64,000 nt of DNA from Gemmatimonadaceae bacterium (GTDB taxonomy: Bacteria; Gemmatimonadota; Gemmatimonadetes; Gemmatimonadales; Gemmatimonadaceae), in assembly GCA_040882285.1 (NCBI GenBank), contig JBBEBQ010000011.1, positions 1-64,000 of the forward strand. Direction: 5' to 3'. A program made the translations under genes and the position numbers. The first letter of the stretch is position 1, and every line of letters begins with the position of its first letter. Positions 52,332 to 60,518 of this stretch are shown here, one piece after another. Under the pieces are notes generated by a model. That model did no database searches and was not told where the DNA came from. It worked only from the letters and a program-made list of their open reading frames with translations.

Positions 52332-52815
52332 GGGCGACAGTTCGGACCATTCCAATTACATTTGGCTCGCCATCGCGGCGGGGGTGATCGTTGCGTTCGG
52401 GGTGGCCTGGCGCACAAACGCCGCGGCTGCCGCGGTCGTACGCGCGCCGAAGAGCTACATCGCTCCGTCCGCGCTCGATTCGCTGGGGCGGTACCTGCGG
52501 CCGATCGCGCTCACGCCGGCGCGCGGGCAGGGCCAGGCCGCCGAGCTGTTCGTGCGGGACGACTACTACGCGCAGCCCGCGCCGCGGGAGCGGAATTCCG
52601 GCGGGTCGTCCGCGCCGGCGGGTCCGGCACGGCCGCGATGGGTTGTGAGCGCGATTCTGCTGACGGACGCTCAGCGCATGGCGGTGGTCAACGATTCTGT
52701 CGTGGTCGTGGGCTCCACGCTGCCGGGCGGCGCGCGGATCTTGGAGATCCAATCGGATCGGGTGGTGTTGCAGGAGTCTGGTGGTGTTCGGAGAGTCATC
52801 TCCTTGAATAGGTGA
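52327..52815 (+). CDS. PilP/MshK-like protein with probable ATT start
   Basis: A protein of about 162 residues: a short cytoplasmic segment, one membrane helix (NYIWLAIAAGVIVAFGVAW), a linker and a small beta domain (WVVSAILLTDAQRMAVVNDSVVVVG...ILEIQSDRVVLQES) of the PilP/GspC/MshK kind. There is no ATG, GTG or TTG before the helix: the frame is closed by TGA at 52276. GTG at 52384 would cut the helix in half. ATT at 52327 has GGAGGG seven bases upstream and overlaps the previous stop (ATTAA), so it is the best start. Confidence 0.72.
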   Translation: MKGDSSDHSNYIWLAIAAGVIVAFGVAWRTNAAAAAVVRAPKSYIAPSALDSLGRYLRPIALTPARGQGQAAELFVRDDYYAQPAPRERNSGGSSAPAGPARPRWVVSAILLTDAQRMAVVNDSVVVVGSTLPGGARILEIQSDRVVLQESGGVRRVISLNR

Positions 52816-52819
52816 GGCA

Positions 52820-54511
52820 GTGATGCTTGGGATCAGCTCGACCGGAACGGAACGAGCGTTGAGGTTCTCGATCGCGTTCGCGGCGATCGTTCTGGCGGCG
52901 AACGCGTGTGCCAGCGCGCCGCGCGCGACGGAGGGCACGCGCACCGCCGCAGACGTCGCCGACGTTGCCGGCGCGAACGACCGGGTCGACGCCTTGCCCG
53001 CGCTCCCCGTTGCGCAGGTCGCGGAGGGCGGCCGGTCCGCGCCCCGGATCCAGCGGTTCGATGCCGTGGAGCAGGATCTTCGCACGGCGCTTCGCGGACT
53101 GGCGCAGAGCTTCGGCCTCGGTCTCGAGATCGACCCCGACGTGCACGGGCTGGTGAACACGCGGCTGGAAAACGTCACGCTCGACGAAGCGCTGGCGAGT
53201 CTCCTCGCGCGGCATTCGTACGCGTATCAGATCCAGGGCGGAGTGCTGCGTGTCACAGGTTCGCGCATGCAGTCGAAGACCTTTTCGCTGGACTACGTGT
53301 CGCTGAGCCGGATCTCCGCCACGCAGACGGTGGTGACCAGCGGACTCAGCACGGGCGGAGTCGGCGGCCAGCAACTTGGCGGCCAGCAACTTGGCGGGCA
53401 GCAGCTCGGGGGACAGCAGGTCGGCGGAGGTGGAGGCGGCTCGCAGATCTCCAGCACCACCGCGGCGAATCTTTGGCAGGACGTCCGCATCGCGTTGGAA
53501 GCGCTCGTGTTTTATGACATCACGTCCGACAGTGCGCGCCAGATCGTGTCGGCGGCGACGGCCGAAGGCACGACCGGGATCGCTCCGATAAATGCGGCGA
53601 GCTCAGTGCTCGGTATCGCCGCCGGCGCGCCGGGCGCGACGGCAAAGACGTCGGGCGATGGCCGCCGGCTCATCATCAATCCGCTCGCGGGTAGCATCTT
53701 CGTCACGGCCCCACCCTCCACTCTCGATCTGGTCGAGTCGTACATCGCCTCATTCCAGGCGTCGGTCCAGCGACAGGTCCTCGTCGAGGCGAAGATCGTT
53801 CGCGTATCGCTGAACAGGGAGTTCCGGTTCGGCATCAACTGGCAGCTCTTGACGAGCAAGGCCCGGCTCAACATCGGCGCGCCGGTCTCGCAGACGAACA
53901 CGTTTTCCATCACTCTCGGTGGCGGAACGTCGCAGGTCAGCATCGCCCTCGAAGCGCTCGAGAGTCAGGGTGAAGTGGCGGTGCTCTCGAGCCCCATGAT
54001 CACCGCGCTGAACAACCAGATGGCTGTCTTCGATGCCACCAGTGCGGAAGTCTTCTTCGCAGTGACACAAACACCGGTAGTAGGCACCGGCGGCTCGGTA
54101 GTGCTCACTTCTCAGGTGCAGCCGCAGCAAGTATCGGTCGGGATCGTATTGAACGTGCTGGCCCAGATAGGAGCCGACAACGTCATCACGATGCAGATTC
54201 GTCCGCAGCTCAGCGAAGTGTCACGCGTAGAAGAGTTCATCACGCCGGAGGGCGGGAGGATCACCGCGCCCGTCATTACGCGGCGCGAAACCGACACGAT
54301 GGCGCGAGTGCGCGGCGGCGAGACGATAGTGATCGGCGGGTTGACCCAGACGAGACGCGACCGCACGCGGACCGGCGTTCCCGGGCTCAGCCGCGTCCCC
54401 GGCATAGGCGGGCTGTTCGGCGGGCGGTCGGACGTCGAGGAGAAGGACGAGCTCGTGATCTTCCTTACCCCCACGATCATCGTGGGAGCCCAGCAAACCG
54501 CCGGCCGATAG
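52820..54511 (+). CDS. MshL/GspD-type secretin
   Basis: A 563-residue outer-membrane secretin with a leader that may be lipidated (AANACAS). The N0/STN domain is IQRFDAVEQDLRTALRGLAQSFGLGLEIDPDV (about 76-110). The barrel domain runs from about 290 to 555 with VEAKIVRVSLN, the VASLSSP-type block (here VAVLSSPMITALNN), GGETIVIGGL and ELVIFLTPTII. A low-complexity insert of LGGQQ repeats and polyglycine separates N0 from the barrel. Lack of AMIN domains and the context favour MshL over PilQ. The start may be GTG or the next codon, ATG. Confidence 0.93.
   Translation: MMLGISSTGTERALRFSIAFAAIVLAANACASAPRATEGTRTAADVADVAGANDRVDALPALPVAQVAEGGRSAPRIQRFDAVEQDLRTALRGLAQSFGLGLEIDPDVHGLVNTRLENVTLDEALASLLARHSYAYQIQGGVLRVTGSRMQSKTFSLDYVSLSRISATQTVVTSGLSTGGVGGQQLGGQQLGGQQLGGQQVGGGGGGSQISSTTAANLWQDVRIALEALVFYDITSDSARQIVSAATAEGTTGIAPINAASSVLGIAAGAPGATAKTSGDGRRLIINPLAGSIFVTAPPSTLDLVESYIASFQASVQRQVLVEAKIVRVSLNREFRFGINWQLLTSKARLNIGAPVSQTNTFSITLGGGTSQVSIALEALESQGEVAVLSSPMITALNNQMAVFDATSAEVFFAVTQTPVVGTGGSVVLTSQVQPQQVSVGIVLNVLAQIGADNVITMQIRPQLSEVSRVEEFITPEGGRITAPVITRRETDTMARVRGGETIVIGGLTQTRRDRTRTGVPGLSRVPGIGGLFGGRSDVEEKDELVIFLTPTIIVGAQQTAGR
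53363..53422 (+). repeat. 15-bp tandem repeat encoding LGGQQ units in the secretin
   Basis: Four 15-base units; the first two are identical (GGCGGCCAGCAACTT) and the next two diverge at a few positions. They encode successive GGQQL/V pentapeptides and are followed by a polyglycine run. Being in frame, copy-number change would alter linker length without breaking the protein. Confidence 0.92.
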
Positions 54512-54514
54512 AGG

Positions 54515-55477
54515 ATGTACGAGCAGTTCTATGGTCTCACCGAGCGCCCGTTCTCACTCACGCCGAGCCCGCGGTACGTCTTCTATTCGGACCGATACAG
54601 AACGGCGCTGGACGAGCTCACCTACGGCATAGACCGCAAAGAGGGGTTCATGCTCCTCACCGGCCTGCCCGGGACCGGCAAGACCACGCTGTCGCGCGAC
54701 CTGCTGGAGAAGCTGGACCCCGACAAGCACCGCTCGGCGCTGATCTTCAACCCGTTCCTGAACGGGCCCGAGATGCTGCAGGCGCTGCTCACCGAGTTCG
54801 GCGTCGAGTACCAGGATAACGCGCCGCGCAACGAGCTGTTGAGCAGGCTCAACAAGTTCTTCCTCGAGCAGCTGGCCGCGGGCCGGACGTGCGTGGCGAT
54901 CTTCGACGAAGCGCAGCACCTCTCTTCGGAATTCCTCGAGCAGATCCGCGTCCTGTCGAATCTCGAGACCGCCGATGAGAAGCTCATCCAGATAGTGCTC
55001 GTAGGCCAGCCCGAGCTGAGCCAGCGGCTCAAGATGCCGGGGATGGCGCAGCTCAGCCAGCGAGTTTCCGTGCGCTCGGCGCTCACGTTCCTCAACCTCG
55101 ACGAGACGAAGCGGTACATCTATCACCGGCTCAACGTCGCCGGCGCGCGCGGCCGCCTCGAGTTCACCGGGCCCGCGATCAGCGCGATCTACAAGGCGGC
55201 GCACGGCATTCCGCGCAGGATCAACGCCATATGCGATCAGGCGCTGCTCGCCGGGTTCGTCTCGCAGACGCAGAAGATCGGCGTCCCCGAGGTGAAGCAG
55301 GCCGTCGCGTCGCTGCGCGGCGACGAGGCTGATCCCACTCCCGAGAGAAGGCAGCGGCGGATGAAGCTGATGTTCATCGCCGGGCTGGTGCTGTTTCTGC
55401 TCGCCCTGATCGCGGTGTCGCTGCTGGCGCTGCATGGCGCGGGGTTGATCGTCGTGCCGGGGCTGCCACCCATATGA
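54515..55477 (+). CDS. ExeA/MshM-like AAA ATPase
   Basis: A 320-residue ATPase with the family N-terminus YEQFYGLTERPFSLTPSPRYVF, Walker A GLPGTGKT at 50-57, Walker B CVAIFDEAQHLS and the GHGIPRRINAICDQALL-type sensor 2 (here AHGIPRRINAICDQALL). One C-terminal membrane helix (about 288-310) anchors it, as in ExeA, which places secretins in the peptidoglycan; MshM is the MSHA homologue. It ends in an ATGA overlap with the TPR protein. Confidence 0.93.
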   Translation: MYEQFYGLTERPFSLTPSPRYVFYSDRYRTALDELTYGIDRKEGFMLLTGLPGTGKTTLSRDLLEKLDPDKHRSALIFNPFLNGPEMLQALLTEFGVEYQDNAPRNELLSRLNKFFLEQLAAGRTCVAIFDEAQHLSSEFLEQIRVLSNLETADEKLIQIVLVGQPELSQRLKMPGMAQLSQRVSVRSALTFLNLDETKRYIYHRLNVAGARGRLEFTGPAISAIYKAAHGIPRRINAICDQALLAGFVSQTQKIGVPEVKQAVASLRGDEADPTPERRQRRMKLMFIAGLVLFLLALIAVSLLALHGAGLIVVPGLPPI

Positions 55478-56598
55478 GCCTCATAGCCGATGCCCTCAAG
55501 GCCGCGCAAAAGGAGAAGGCGCGGCGCGTCACGCCGCCGGCGCGCGCCCAGCAGCAGCAGGGATATTTCCCGTTCCGCTTTCCAACCCGCGGCTCGGGCG
55601 AGCCGATCGTATCGCCGCTCGCCATCGGGCTTGGTGTGGCGACGGCGGCGATCGCGCTGACCGCGCTGGTGGTGATGTTCAGCTCGTCGCGCCGGCCCGA
55701 CACGCGGTCGCCCGCGCTCGCGCAGTTCCCCGATTCGGCTCCGGCCACGCTGGTGCTCGAGACGCCCGGCGATCCGGGCGGGCTCGCGCTGCTGGACACG
55801 ACTGCTGAAGATCTCGCGGTGCCGGACGATCTCGAAGAATACGCGGACGAGCCGCCGGCGCGGACGGCCTCGCGCGCTCCCGCGCGCAGAGTGCCGGCGC
55901 CGCAGCCGCGGGACGACCTGGGAGACACGGACGACCCGCTGCCGGCGATCGCGGCCAATTCCCCCGTCCGGTCGGGAAGCAGCTCTGGCGGGCGACTGCA
56001 GATCACCGTGGACCGCCCGATCCAGGGATCTCAGGGCGGCGGCTTGTTCGAGCAGGGACTCGCGGCGCAACGGCGCGGCGATTACGAGACCGCGAAGAAC
56101 CGATATCTGCAGGCGACGTACGAGCAGCCGCGCAGTCTCGAGCTGTGGAACAATCTCGGAACGGTTTACCGCTCCCTCAATGACCTGTCGGGCGCCGAGG
56201 GAGCATTTCGCACCGCGACCGAAATAGACCGGAGCTTCGCTCCCGCCTGGAACAACCTCGGGCTCGTGCTCGCCCAGCAGGGCCGGGCTCAGGATGCGAT
56301 GATCGCGCTCCACGAAGCGGTTCGGCTCGATCCTGCCAACTCCGGCGCGAAGGTCAACCTGGCGATCGAGCTGCACAAAGCCGGTGCCGTTGCCGACGCG
56401 CGCACGCTGCTGGAGGAAGCCGTTCGCGCGGAGCCGGCGATGGCCGAAGCGCACTACGAGCTTGGCAGGGTGCTGGAGAAGCAGAACGATCGCGGCGCAG
56501 CCGCCCGCGAGTACCGGCTCTTTCTCGCTACCGCGGGTGGCCGCTTCCCCGCGCTGGAGCAGGCAGTGCGCAACAGGCTCGCGCGGATGGGGCAGTGA
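55474..56598 (+). CDS. MshN-like TPR protein
   Basis: A 374-residue bitopic protein. The N-terminus MSLIADALKAAQKEK matches the short cytoplasmic motif of GspB/MshN proteins. A membrane helix lies at about 50-70, then a proline/acidic disordered linker, then at least four TPR units (about 195-370, e.g. ELWNNLGTVYRSLNDLSGAEGAF). Its place directly after the ExeA-type ATPase is that of MshN. The start overlaps the preceding gene and the stop overlaps the next GTG. Confidence 0.85.
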   Translation: MSLIADALKAAQKEKARRVTPPARAQQQQGYFPFRFPTRGSGEPIVSPLAIGLGVATAAIALTALVVMFSSSRRPDTRSPALAQFPDSAPATLVLETPGDPGGLALLDTTAEDLAVPDDLEEYADEPPARTASRAPARRVPAPQPRDDLGDTDDPLPAIAANSPVRSGSSSGGRLQITVDRPIQGSQGGGLFEQGLAAQRRGDYETAKNRYLQATYEQPRSLELWNNLGTVYRSLNDLSGAEGAFRTATEIDRSFAPAWNNLGLVLAQQGRAQDAMIALHEAVRLDPANSGAKVNLAIELHKAGAVADARTLLEEAVRAEPAMAEAHYELGRVLEKQNDRGAAAREYRLFLATAGGRFPALEQAVRNRLARMGQ

Positions 56599-57101
56599 GG
56601 GCTCTCGCCGCGGCGTCGGCTCTGGTAGCCCTGGCCTGCGCGCCGACCATCACGCCGCTACCGCGCCCGGGCGCGGAACTGCCGCCGCTGCCGGTCGAGG
56701 AGGTGAGCATCATCACCGCTCCCCCGGCGGTCGGCGAACCCGCCGGCGCGCAACCTCGAGTGACGCTCAACGCGTCGCGCGCGGACGTTCGGGTGCTGAT
56801 TCCGGCGCTGGCGGAGATCGCGGGCTTGAGCGTCGTGATGGACAGCACTGTGCGGGGAACTGTGGCGGTGCGGTTCGAGAATCTGCCGGCTGTGGAGGCC
56901 CTACTCGCCGTGATCGACGCGGCCGGGCTGGCGGTGGAGACCGGCATCGAGAAGCCGTGGCCGGAGTCCGTGTTCCATCAGCCGCCGGTGAACGTCAACA
57001 CCGCTCCCGCCGCGGTGATCAGCGCGCGTTTCGGCGTGAGCGCGAAACTGGCCGAGTGGATCGTGAAGTCGAAGCCGGTGCTGTTCGTCACCGATCCCTG
57101 A
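56595..57101 (+). CDS. STN (secretin N0) domain lipoprotein with helix-hairpin-helix-like tail
   Basis: A 168-residue protein with a GTG start (GTGA overlap with the TPR gene). The leader ends in ALAC, a plausible lipobox. Residues about 55-115 (VTLNASRADVRVLIPALAEIAG...GTVAVRFENLPAVEALLAVI) form a secretin/TonB short N-terminal domain. The tail NVNTAPAAVISARFGVSAKLAEWIV resembles the HhH motif of ComEA and GspK. I know of no named family with this pairing. It may bind the secretin or pilins. It converges on the O-antigen-ligase-type gene with a 14-base overlap. Confidence 0.7.
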   Translation: MRALAAASALVALACAPTITPLPRPGAELPPLPVEEVSIITAPPAVGEPAGAQPRVTLNASRADVRVLIPALAEIAGLSVVMDSTVRGTVAVRFENLPAVEALLAVIDAAGLAVETGIEKPWPESVFHQPPVNVNTAPAAVISARFGVSAKLAEWIVKSKPVLFVTDP

Positions 57102-59421
57102 TCCACCGGATCGGACCGCAGTCGGTACCCTCACCTTGCAATGCAGGCGCCGAAGTGAGGGGTGCCAGCCTGGTCAGCGGTGGAAGCGGAGCGCACGCCG
57201 CACCGGAGGCGGCTGACAGTGCGGCGGCTTCCGGTCGGTGCGCCGCGTCCAGCGCCCGCTGGGTCAGCGCGATGACTTCGCGGTCGTTTCGCAAGCGTTC
57301 GATCTGTGGGCGGCTGACGTGCCAGAGAAAGAACGGACCATGGCGTCTGTACAAGTACGCCGTGCCAAGCTCGGCGGCGGGCTCGTGGTATCCCCACCGG
57401 AGCGTTGTCCCGAGGACCTCGGCGATTAGCTCGGGACGCGGCTCGAAGCCGCGCTCCGACGCGCTCTTGAGCCACGCGGCTGCGTCGACGTAGCGCCCGA
57501 GCGCGAAGTAGGCCTCACCGATGTACGCGTGAGTCTGGCCGAGCGGCGGATATGCCGCATATGCCCCTTCGAACTCTCGCAGCGCAAGCTGCGGGTACCC
57601 GCCGACGAGCAGGACGTTGCCAAGCACGAGTCGAGGCTGCACGCGCCGCGGCGCAAGCTCGACAGCCCGCTGGAAGCTCTCGAGCGCCGGGACGGAATAG
57701 CGAGCGTCCCTGTAGTACGAGGCGGCGAGCAACGCGATGCGCCCTTTCTGGATCGCAAGGCGTTCGTTCAGCGGATCGCGTTTGATCTCCTGCTCGACCG
57801 CGCGGAACGCCAGCGCGAGTGAGCTGTCCATCGCGGCGGCGGTGCGCGGGTCGGACCGTATGTCGTCGAAATGCGGCTGGAGCCAGCGGAGATAGCTCGA
57901 GTACTGCAGGTAAGCGTGATAGGTCGCCGGAGCGGGCGAGCTGAAGACCGCCTGAAAATCCCGGAGTGCCAACCGGACGGGTCGATCGCGTTCCTCCGCA
58001 TGATGCAAAACGCGGAGGGTGCGGAGTGTTTCGAACGCATGGATGTAGAGCGCGGCCGCAAGCACGAGCCCGCCGGCGCCGAGCACGACGTTGGTCTGCC
58101 AGCGCGGCTCGCGGCGCGTCCCGAATTGAAGCAGATGGCTGGATCCTGCGGCGCCGGTGACGAACGCCGCCAGCGCCAGCCAGAGAAAGGTCGAATTGAG
58201 ATCGAAAAACCAGAAGAAAAGGAAGAACGCGTACGCGGCGAAGAAACCGGCGGCGATCGCCGCGTCACCCGGGTCGAGCTCGTGCCCGGTCCTGCGCTTC
58301 GTGACTGCGCGAAAGAGCAGGAGCCAGATGGCGACGAGCGCCGCGAAGCCGAGGACGCCGGCGGACGTGAAGGCATCGAGGTAAGCGTTGTGGGCCCGGT
58401 CCCAGCGATCGTCGCTGCCCAGGACGCCGTACATCTCCGGCTGGAAATTCTCGCTCCAGACGAGGTGGTAGTTCTCGGGGCCGTAGCCGAACAGCGGCCG
58501 CTGTCGGATTCCGCCGAGCGCGGCCTGCCATTGCGTGACGCGGCTCGGGTCGCCGGTCGCGCTCGTGCCGGCCAGCCTGCTCAGGACAGGGACGCTGGCC
58601 GCAGCGGCGCGAGCCGGGGAAGTGCGCGCCAGGAGGGGGAGCATCGCCACGACGAACACGAACGCTCCGGCTGCTGCGGCGCGCATGGGCGTGAGACGGG
58701 AAGTCAGCCGCCAGTACACCAGAAAGCCGAAGGCCACTCCCGCCAAGCCGCCAACGAGCGAGCTGCGGTTCGCCGAGAGAACGATGGTAGCTACGAAGAG
58801 CGGGACGAGGGCGAAGTACCCGAGCCGGGCGATGCCATGCGAGCGGCGCGCGAGCAACAGCGCCACGGCGACGGTACCCAGCAGGTAAGCCGCGAGGAAG
58901 CCCGGGTTCCCCAGTGTCGCGCCCGCGTCCGCACCTTTGAATCCGAGACCGAGGACATCGCCGCGGTACTGGATCAGGGCGAGCAGGGACACGACGGCGC
59001 CGACGACGACGACGTTCCGGAAATAGCGCACCCACTCCGTGGAATCGAAGAAGGTGCGCAGCGCGACGTAGTACGCGAGGAAGTGGAGCCAGCTCCATAC
59101 GCCCCCCATCCTCTCGAAATCTCCGAACACGCTGCGGAGCGGCGACGGGCCGACGATCGCGGCGAGCGTGTTCGCGCCGAGGAAGGCGACGAGTGCCCAG
59201 AATATCCAGTCGCGCCGGTCAAGCTTGGTCTCGTGCCGAAGAAGCAGAACTACGAGGACGGCGGTAGCGAGCTCGACGAGAACCCGGAAGTAAACGGCCC
59301 GGGTGGTGACGAACGCGAAGTAAAAGCCTGGAATGAGAATCAACGGGACCAGCACGGTGGCATGCAACAACCACCGCGCGACCGCCACCAATCGTAAACT
59401 CCTAGCGGACGTTATCGGCAC
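57088..59421 (-). CDS. O-antigen ligase/oligosaccharyltransferase-like membrane protein with TPR-like tail
   Basis: A 777-residue protein. About 12 membrane helices span residues 10-470, with the long periplasmic loop and ligase motifs (SANRSSLVGG, then RQRPLFGYGPENY and RAHNAYLDAFTSAGVLGF) of the Wzy_C family. The C-terminal 280 residues are helical TPR-like repeats (LESFQRAVELAPRRVQPRL). This family includes the LPS ligase WaaL and the pilin oligosaccharyltransferases PglL/TfpO. Adjacency to three pilin genes favours glycoprotein transfer, but this is inference. The last 40 residues look unstructured. Confidence 0.85.
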   Translation of the reverse strand: MPITSARSLRLVAVARWLLHATVLVPLILIPGFYFAFVTTRAVYFRVLVELATAVLVVLLLRHETKLDRRDWIFWALVAFLGANTLAAIVGPSPLRSVFGDFERMGGVWSWLHFLAYYVALRTFFDSTEWVRYFRNVVVVGAVVSLLALIQYRGDVLGLGFKGADAGATLGNPGFLAAYLLGTVAVALLLARRSHGIARLGYFALVPLFVATIVLSANRSSLVGGLAGVAFGFLVYWRLTSRLTPMRAAAAGAFVFVVAMLPLLARTSPARAAAASVPVLSRLAGTSATGDPSRVTQWQAALGGIRQRPLFGYGPENYHLVWSENFQPEMYGVLGSDDRWDRAHNAYLDAFTSAGVLGFAALVAIWLLLFRAVTKRRTGHELDPGDAAIAAGFFAAYAFFLFFWFFDLNSTFLWLALAAFVTGAAGSSHLLQFGTRREPRWQTNVVLGAGGLVLAAALYIHAFETLRTLRVLHHAEERDRPVRLALRDFQAVFSSPAPATYHAYLQYSSYLRWLQPHFDDIRSDPRTAAAMDSSLALAFRAVEQEIKRDPLNERLAIQKGRIALLAASYYRDARYSVPALESFQRAVELAPRRVQPRLVLGNVLLVGGYPQLALREFEGAYAAYPPLGQTHAYIGEAYFALGRYVDAAAWLKSASERGFEPRPELIAEVLGTTLRWGYHEPAAELGTAYLYRRHGPFFLWHVSRPQIERLRNDREVIALTQRALDAAHRPEAAALSAASGAACAPLPPLTRLAPLTSAPALQGEGTDCGPIRWIRDR
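57091..57114. terminator. hairpin between convergent genes
   Basis: A perfect 7-bp stem CCGATCC/GGATCGG with a 10-base loop lies where the STN lipoprotein gene and the ligase gene meet, with no T-run on either side. It might help bidirectional termination. Confidence 0.4.
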
Positions 59422-59439
59422 TCATGAGGCCGGCTAATG

Positions 59440-59470
59440 AAAAAAACGGCCGCCGGACAACCCGGCGGCC
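59440..59470 (-). terminator. Rho-independent terminator after the GspG-like pilin gene
   Basis: On the minus strand a perfect 9-bp stem GGCCGCCGG/CCGGCGGCC with a five-base loop is followed by G and seven T. It lies about 25 bases after the pilin stop and separates the pilin transcript from the ligase gene. Confidence 0.95.
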
Positions 59471-59493
59471 GCTCTTCAAAACTCAAGCGGAGC

Positions 59494-60108
59494 TTAGTTG
59501 ATCGGAACCGCGTAATAAACTGCCTGGGTAGCCGCGCTTCCCTCCCGGAACTTGCCGGTAGTGCTGGGGGCCAATTCGCCTTCCCCGTCGATCAGGTCGT
59601 TGATCGCCGCGAACTTCGCGGCATCAAGCCCGTTGATGACCACGGAGACGAAGCCGCCAATGCCCGTTTGCTGATCGAGGGTGCACGCGCTCGTGGCGGC
59701 GAAGCACCGGCGAAGTTTCGCATTGATAGTCGCGCCGAAGGCTGTCGGTATCGCGGTCGAATCGACCTGAGTGTTCTTCTCAATGATGGACGCATCGATG
59801 TACGGGCCCTTCCAAGCGGTATTCGAGCTGAAGGATCCGCCACCGAAAGCCGAGTCTCCGCTCGTGGCTGGCGCATACGCGAGATCCTCCAGGTCACCCG
59901 GGAACTGCGGCCGCATGTTAATACGGAACAGGTTGATGCCCGTCTTGATATTCGTCAGATCGGCCGCGACCCGAACCGGATCCTCCTTGCCCAACTGCCC
60001 GATCACGCCCGGCGCGAGAATCGCGACCAGGATCGACAGGATCAGCAAGGTCACCAAAATTTCAATAAGCGTGAAGCCCTTCCGCACCATCTTCGCGACC
60101 TTCTTCAT
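59494..60108 (-). CDS. GspG-like type IV pilin/pseudopilin
   Basis: A 204-residue prepilin with leader MKKVAKMVRKG, G|F site and Glu5 (FTLIEILVTLLILSILVAILAP). The AWKGPYID segment (about 98-105) is the KGPY hallmark of major pseudopilins, and two Cys (RRCFA, SACT) may pair. A strong GGAGGAAGG ribosome site lies just upstream. The C-terminus (STTGKFREGS...YYAVPIN) is shared with the two upstream pilin genes, so the three are paralogues. It is followed by a strong terminator. Confidence 0.92.
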   Translation of the reverse strand: MKKVAKMVRKGFTLIEILVTLLILSILVAILAPGVIGQLGKEDPVRVAADLTNIKTGINLFRINMRPQFPGDLEDLAYAPATSGDSAFGGGSFSSNTAWKGPYIDASIIEKNTQVDSTAIPTAFGATINAKLRRCFAATSACTLDQQTGIGGFVSVVINGLDAAKFAAINDLIDGEGELAPSTTGKFREGSAATQAVYYAVPIN

Positions 60109-60518
60109 CCTTCCTCCTCGTAGTCCAATTACGTGTCGCGCTCACCTGAAGCGGTGAAGGCGCGGATGCGAACGGTCTGAGAAATCAGACGGCGTTCGCT
60201 GAGTGCAGGCGGATGGTAGTGCGGGCCCGTTACATCGGTGTCAGCAGCGGACGCCGTGCTGTTACGCGAAGCGTCCAGGTCCAGCCATCCCCAACGAGTG
60301 ACGATCTTTACCACGCCAAGTTTCGGTTGGTAATACCCGTTGTGTGAGTCAGAGAGCCGTTTCCGGGCCGACGGAGTGCTCCCGAAAGGTCTTTATCCGG
60401 TCGAATTGACCGCATCTTTTGACCGTCTATTGGCCTTGGAGCGAGCCGGTCACGCCGCACCGACAAGAAAGGCCGCTCGCGCGGCCCCCTTGAAACAACC
60501 ACCCGGATGGAAGCCGGG
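60109..60518. other. gene-poor 410-base gap between pilin genes
   Basis: No full gene is seen. It holds the ribosome site of the downstream pilin, a terminator after the upstream one, and on the minus strand an open stretch ending at 60129. This stretch encodes about 61 residues from a possible GTG (VVKIVTRWGWLDLDAS ... RRLISQTVRIRAF) and continues open upstream without a start codon. Its composition is protein-like, and it could be a remnant of a lost gene or a very small protein. Confidence 0.4.
60464..60486 (-). terminator. probable terminator after the second GspG-like pilin gene
   Basis: On the minus strand GGCCGC-GCGA-GCGGCC forms a 6-bp stem with a tetraloop, followed by TTTCTTG. The T-run is interrupted, so termination may be partial. 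It lies 33 bases after the pilin stop. Confidence 0.65.

Noticed and set aside
57871-59397. 508-codon plus-strand frame opposite the ligase-type gene
   Set aside because: Glu/Arg-rich shadow of a membrane protein gene, with no family match.
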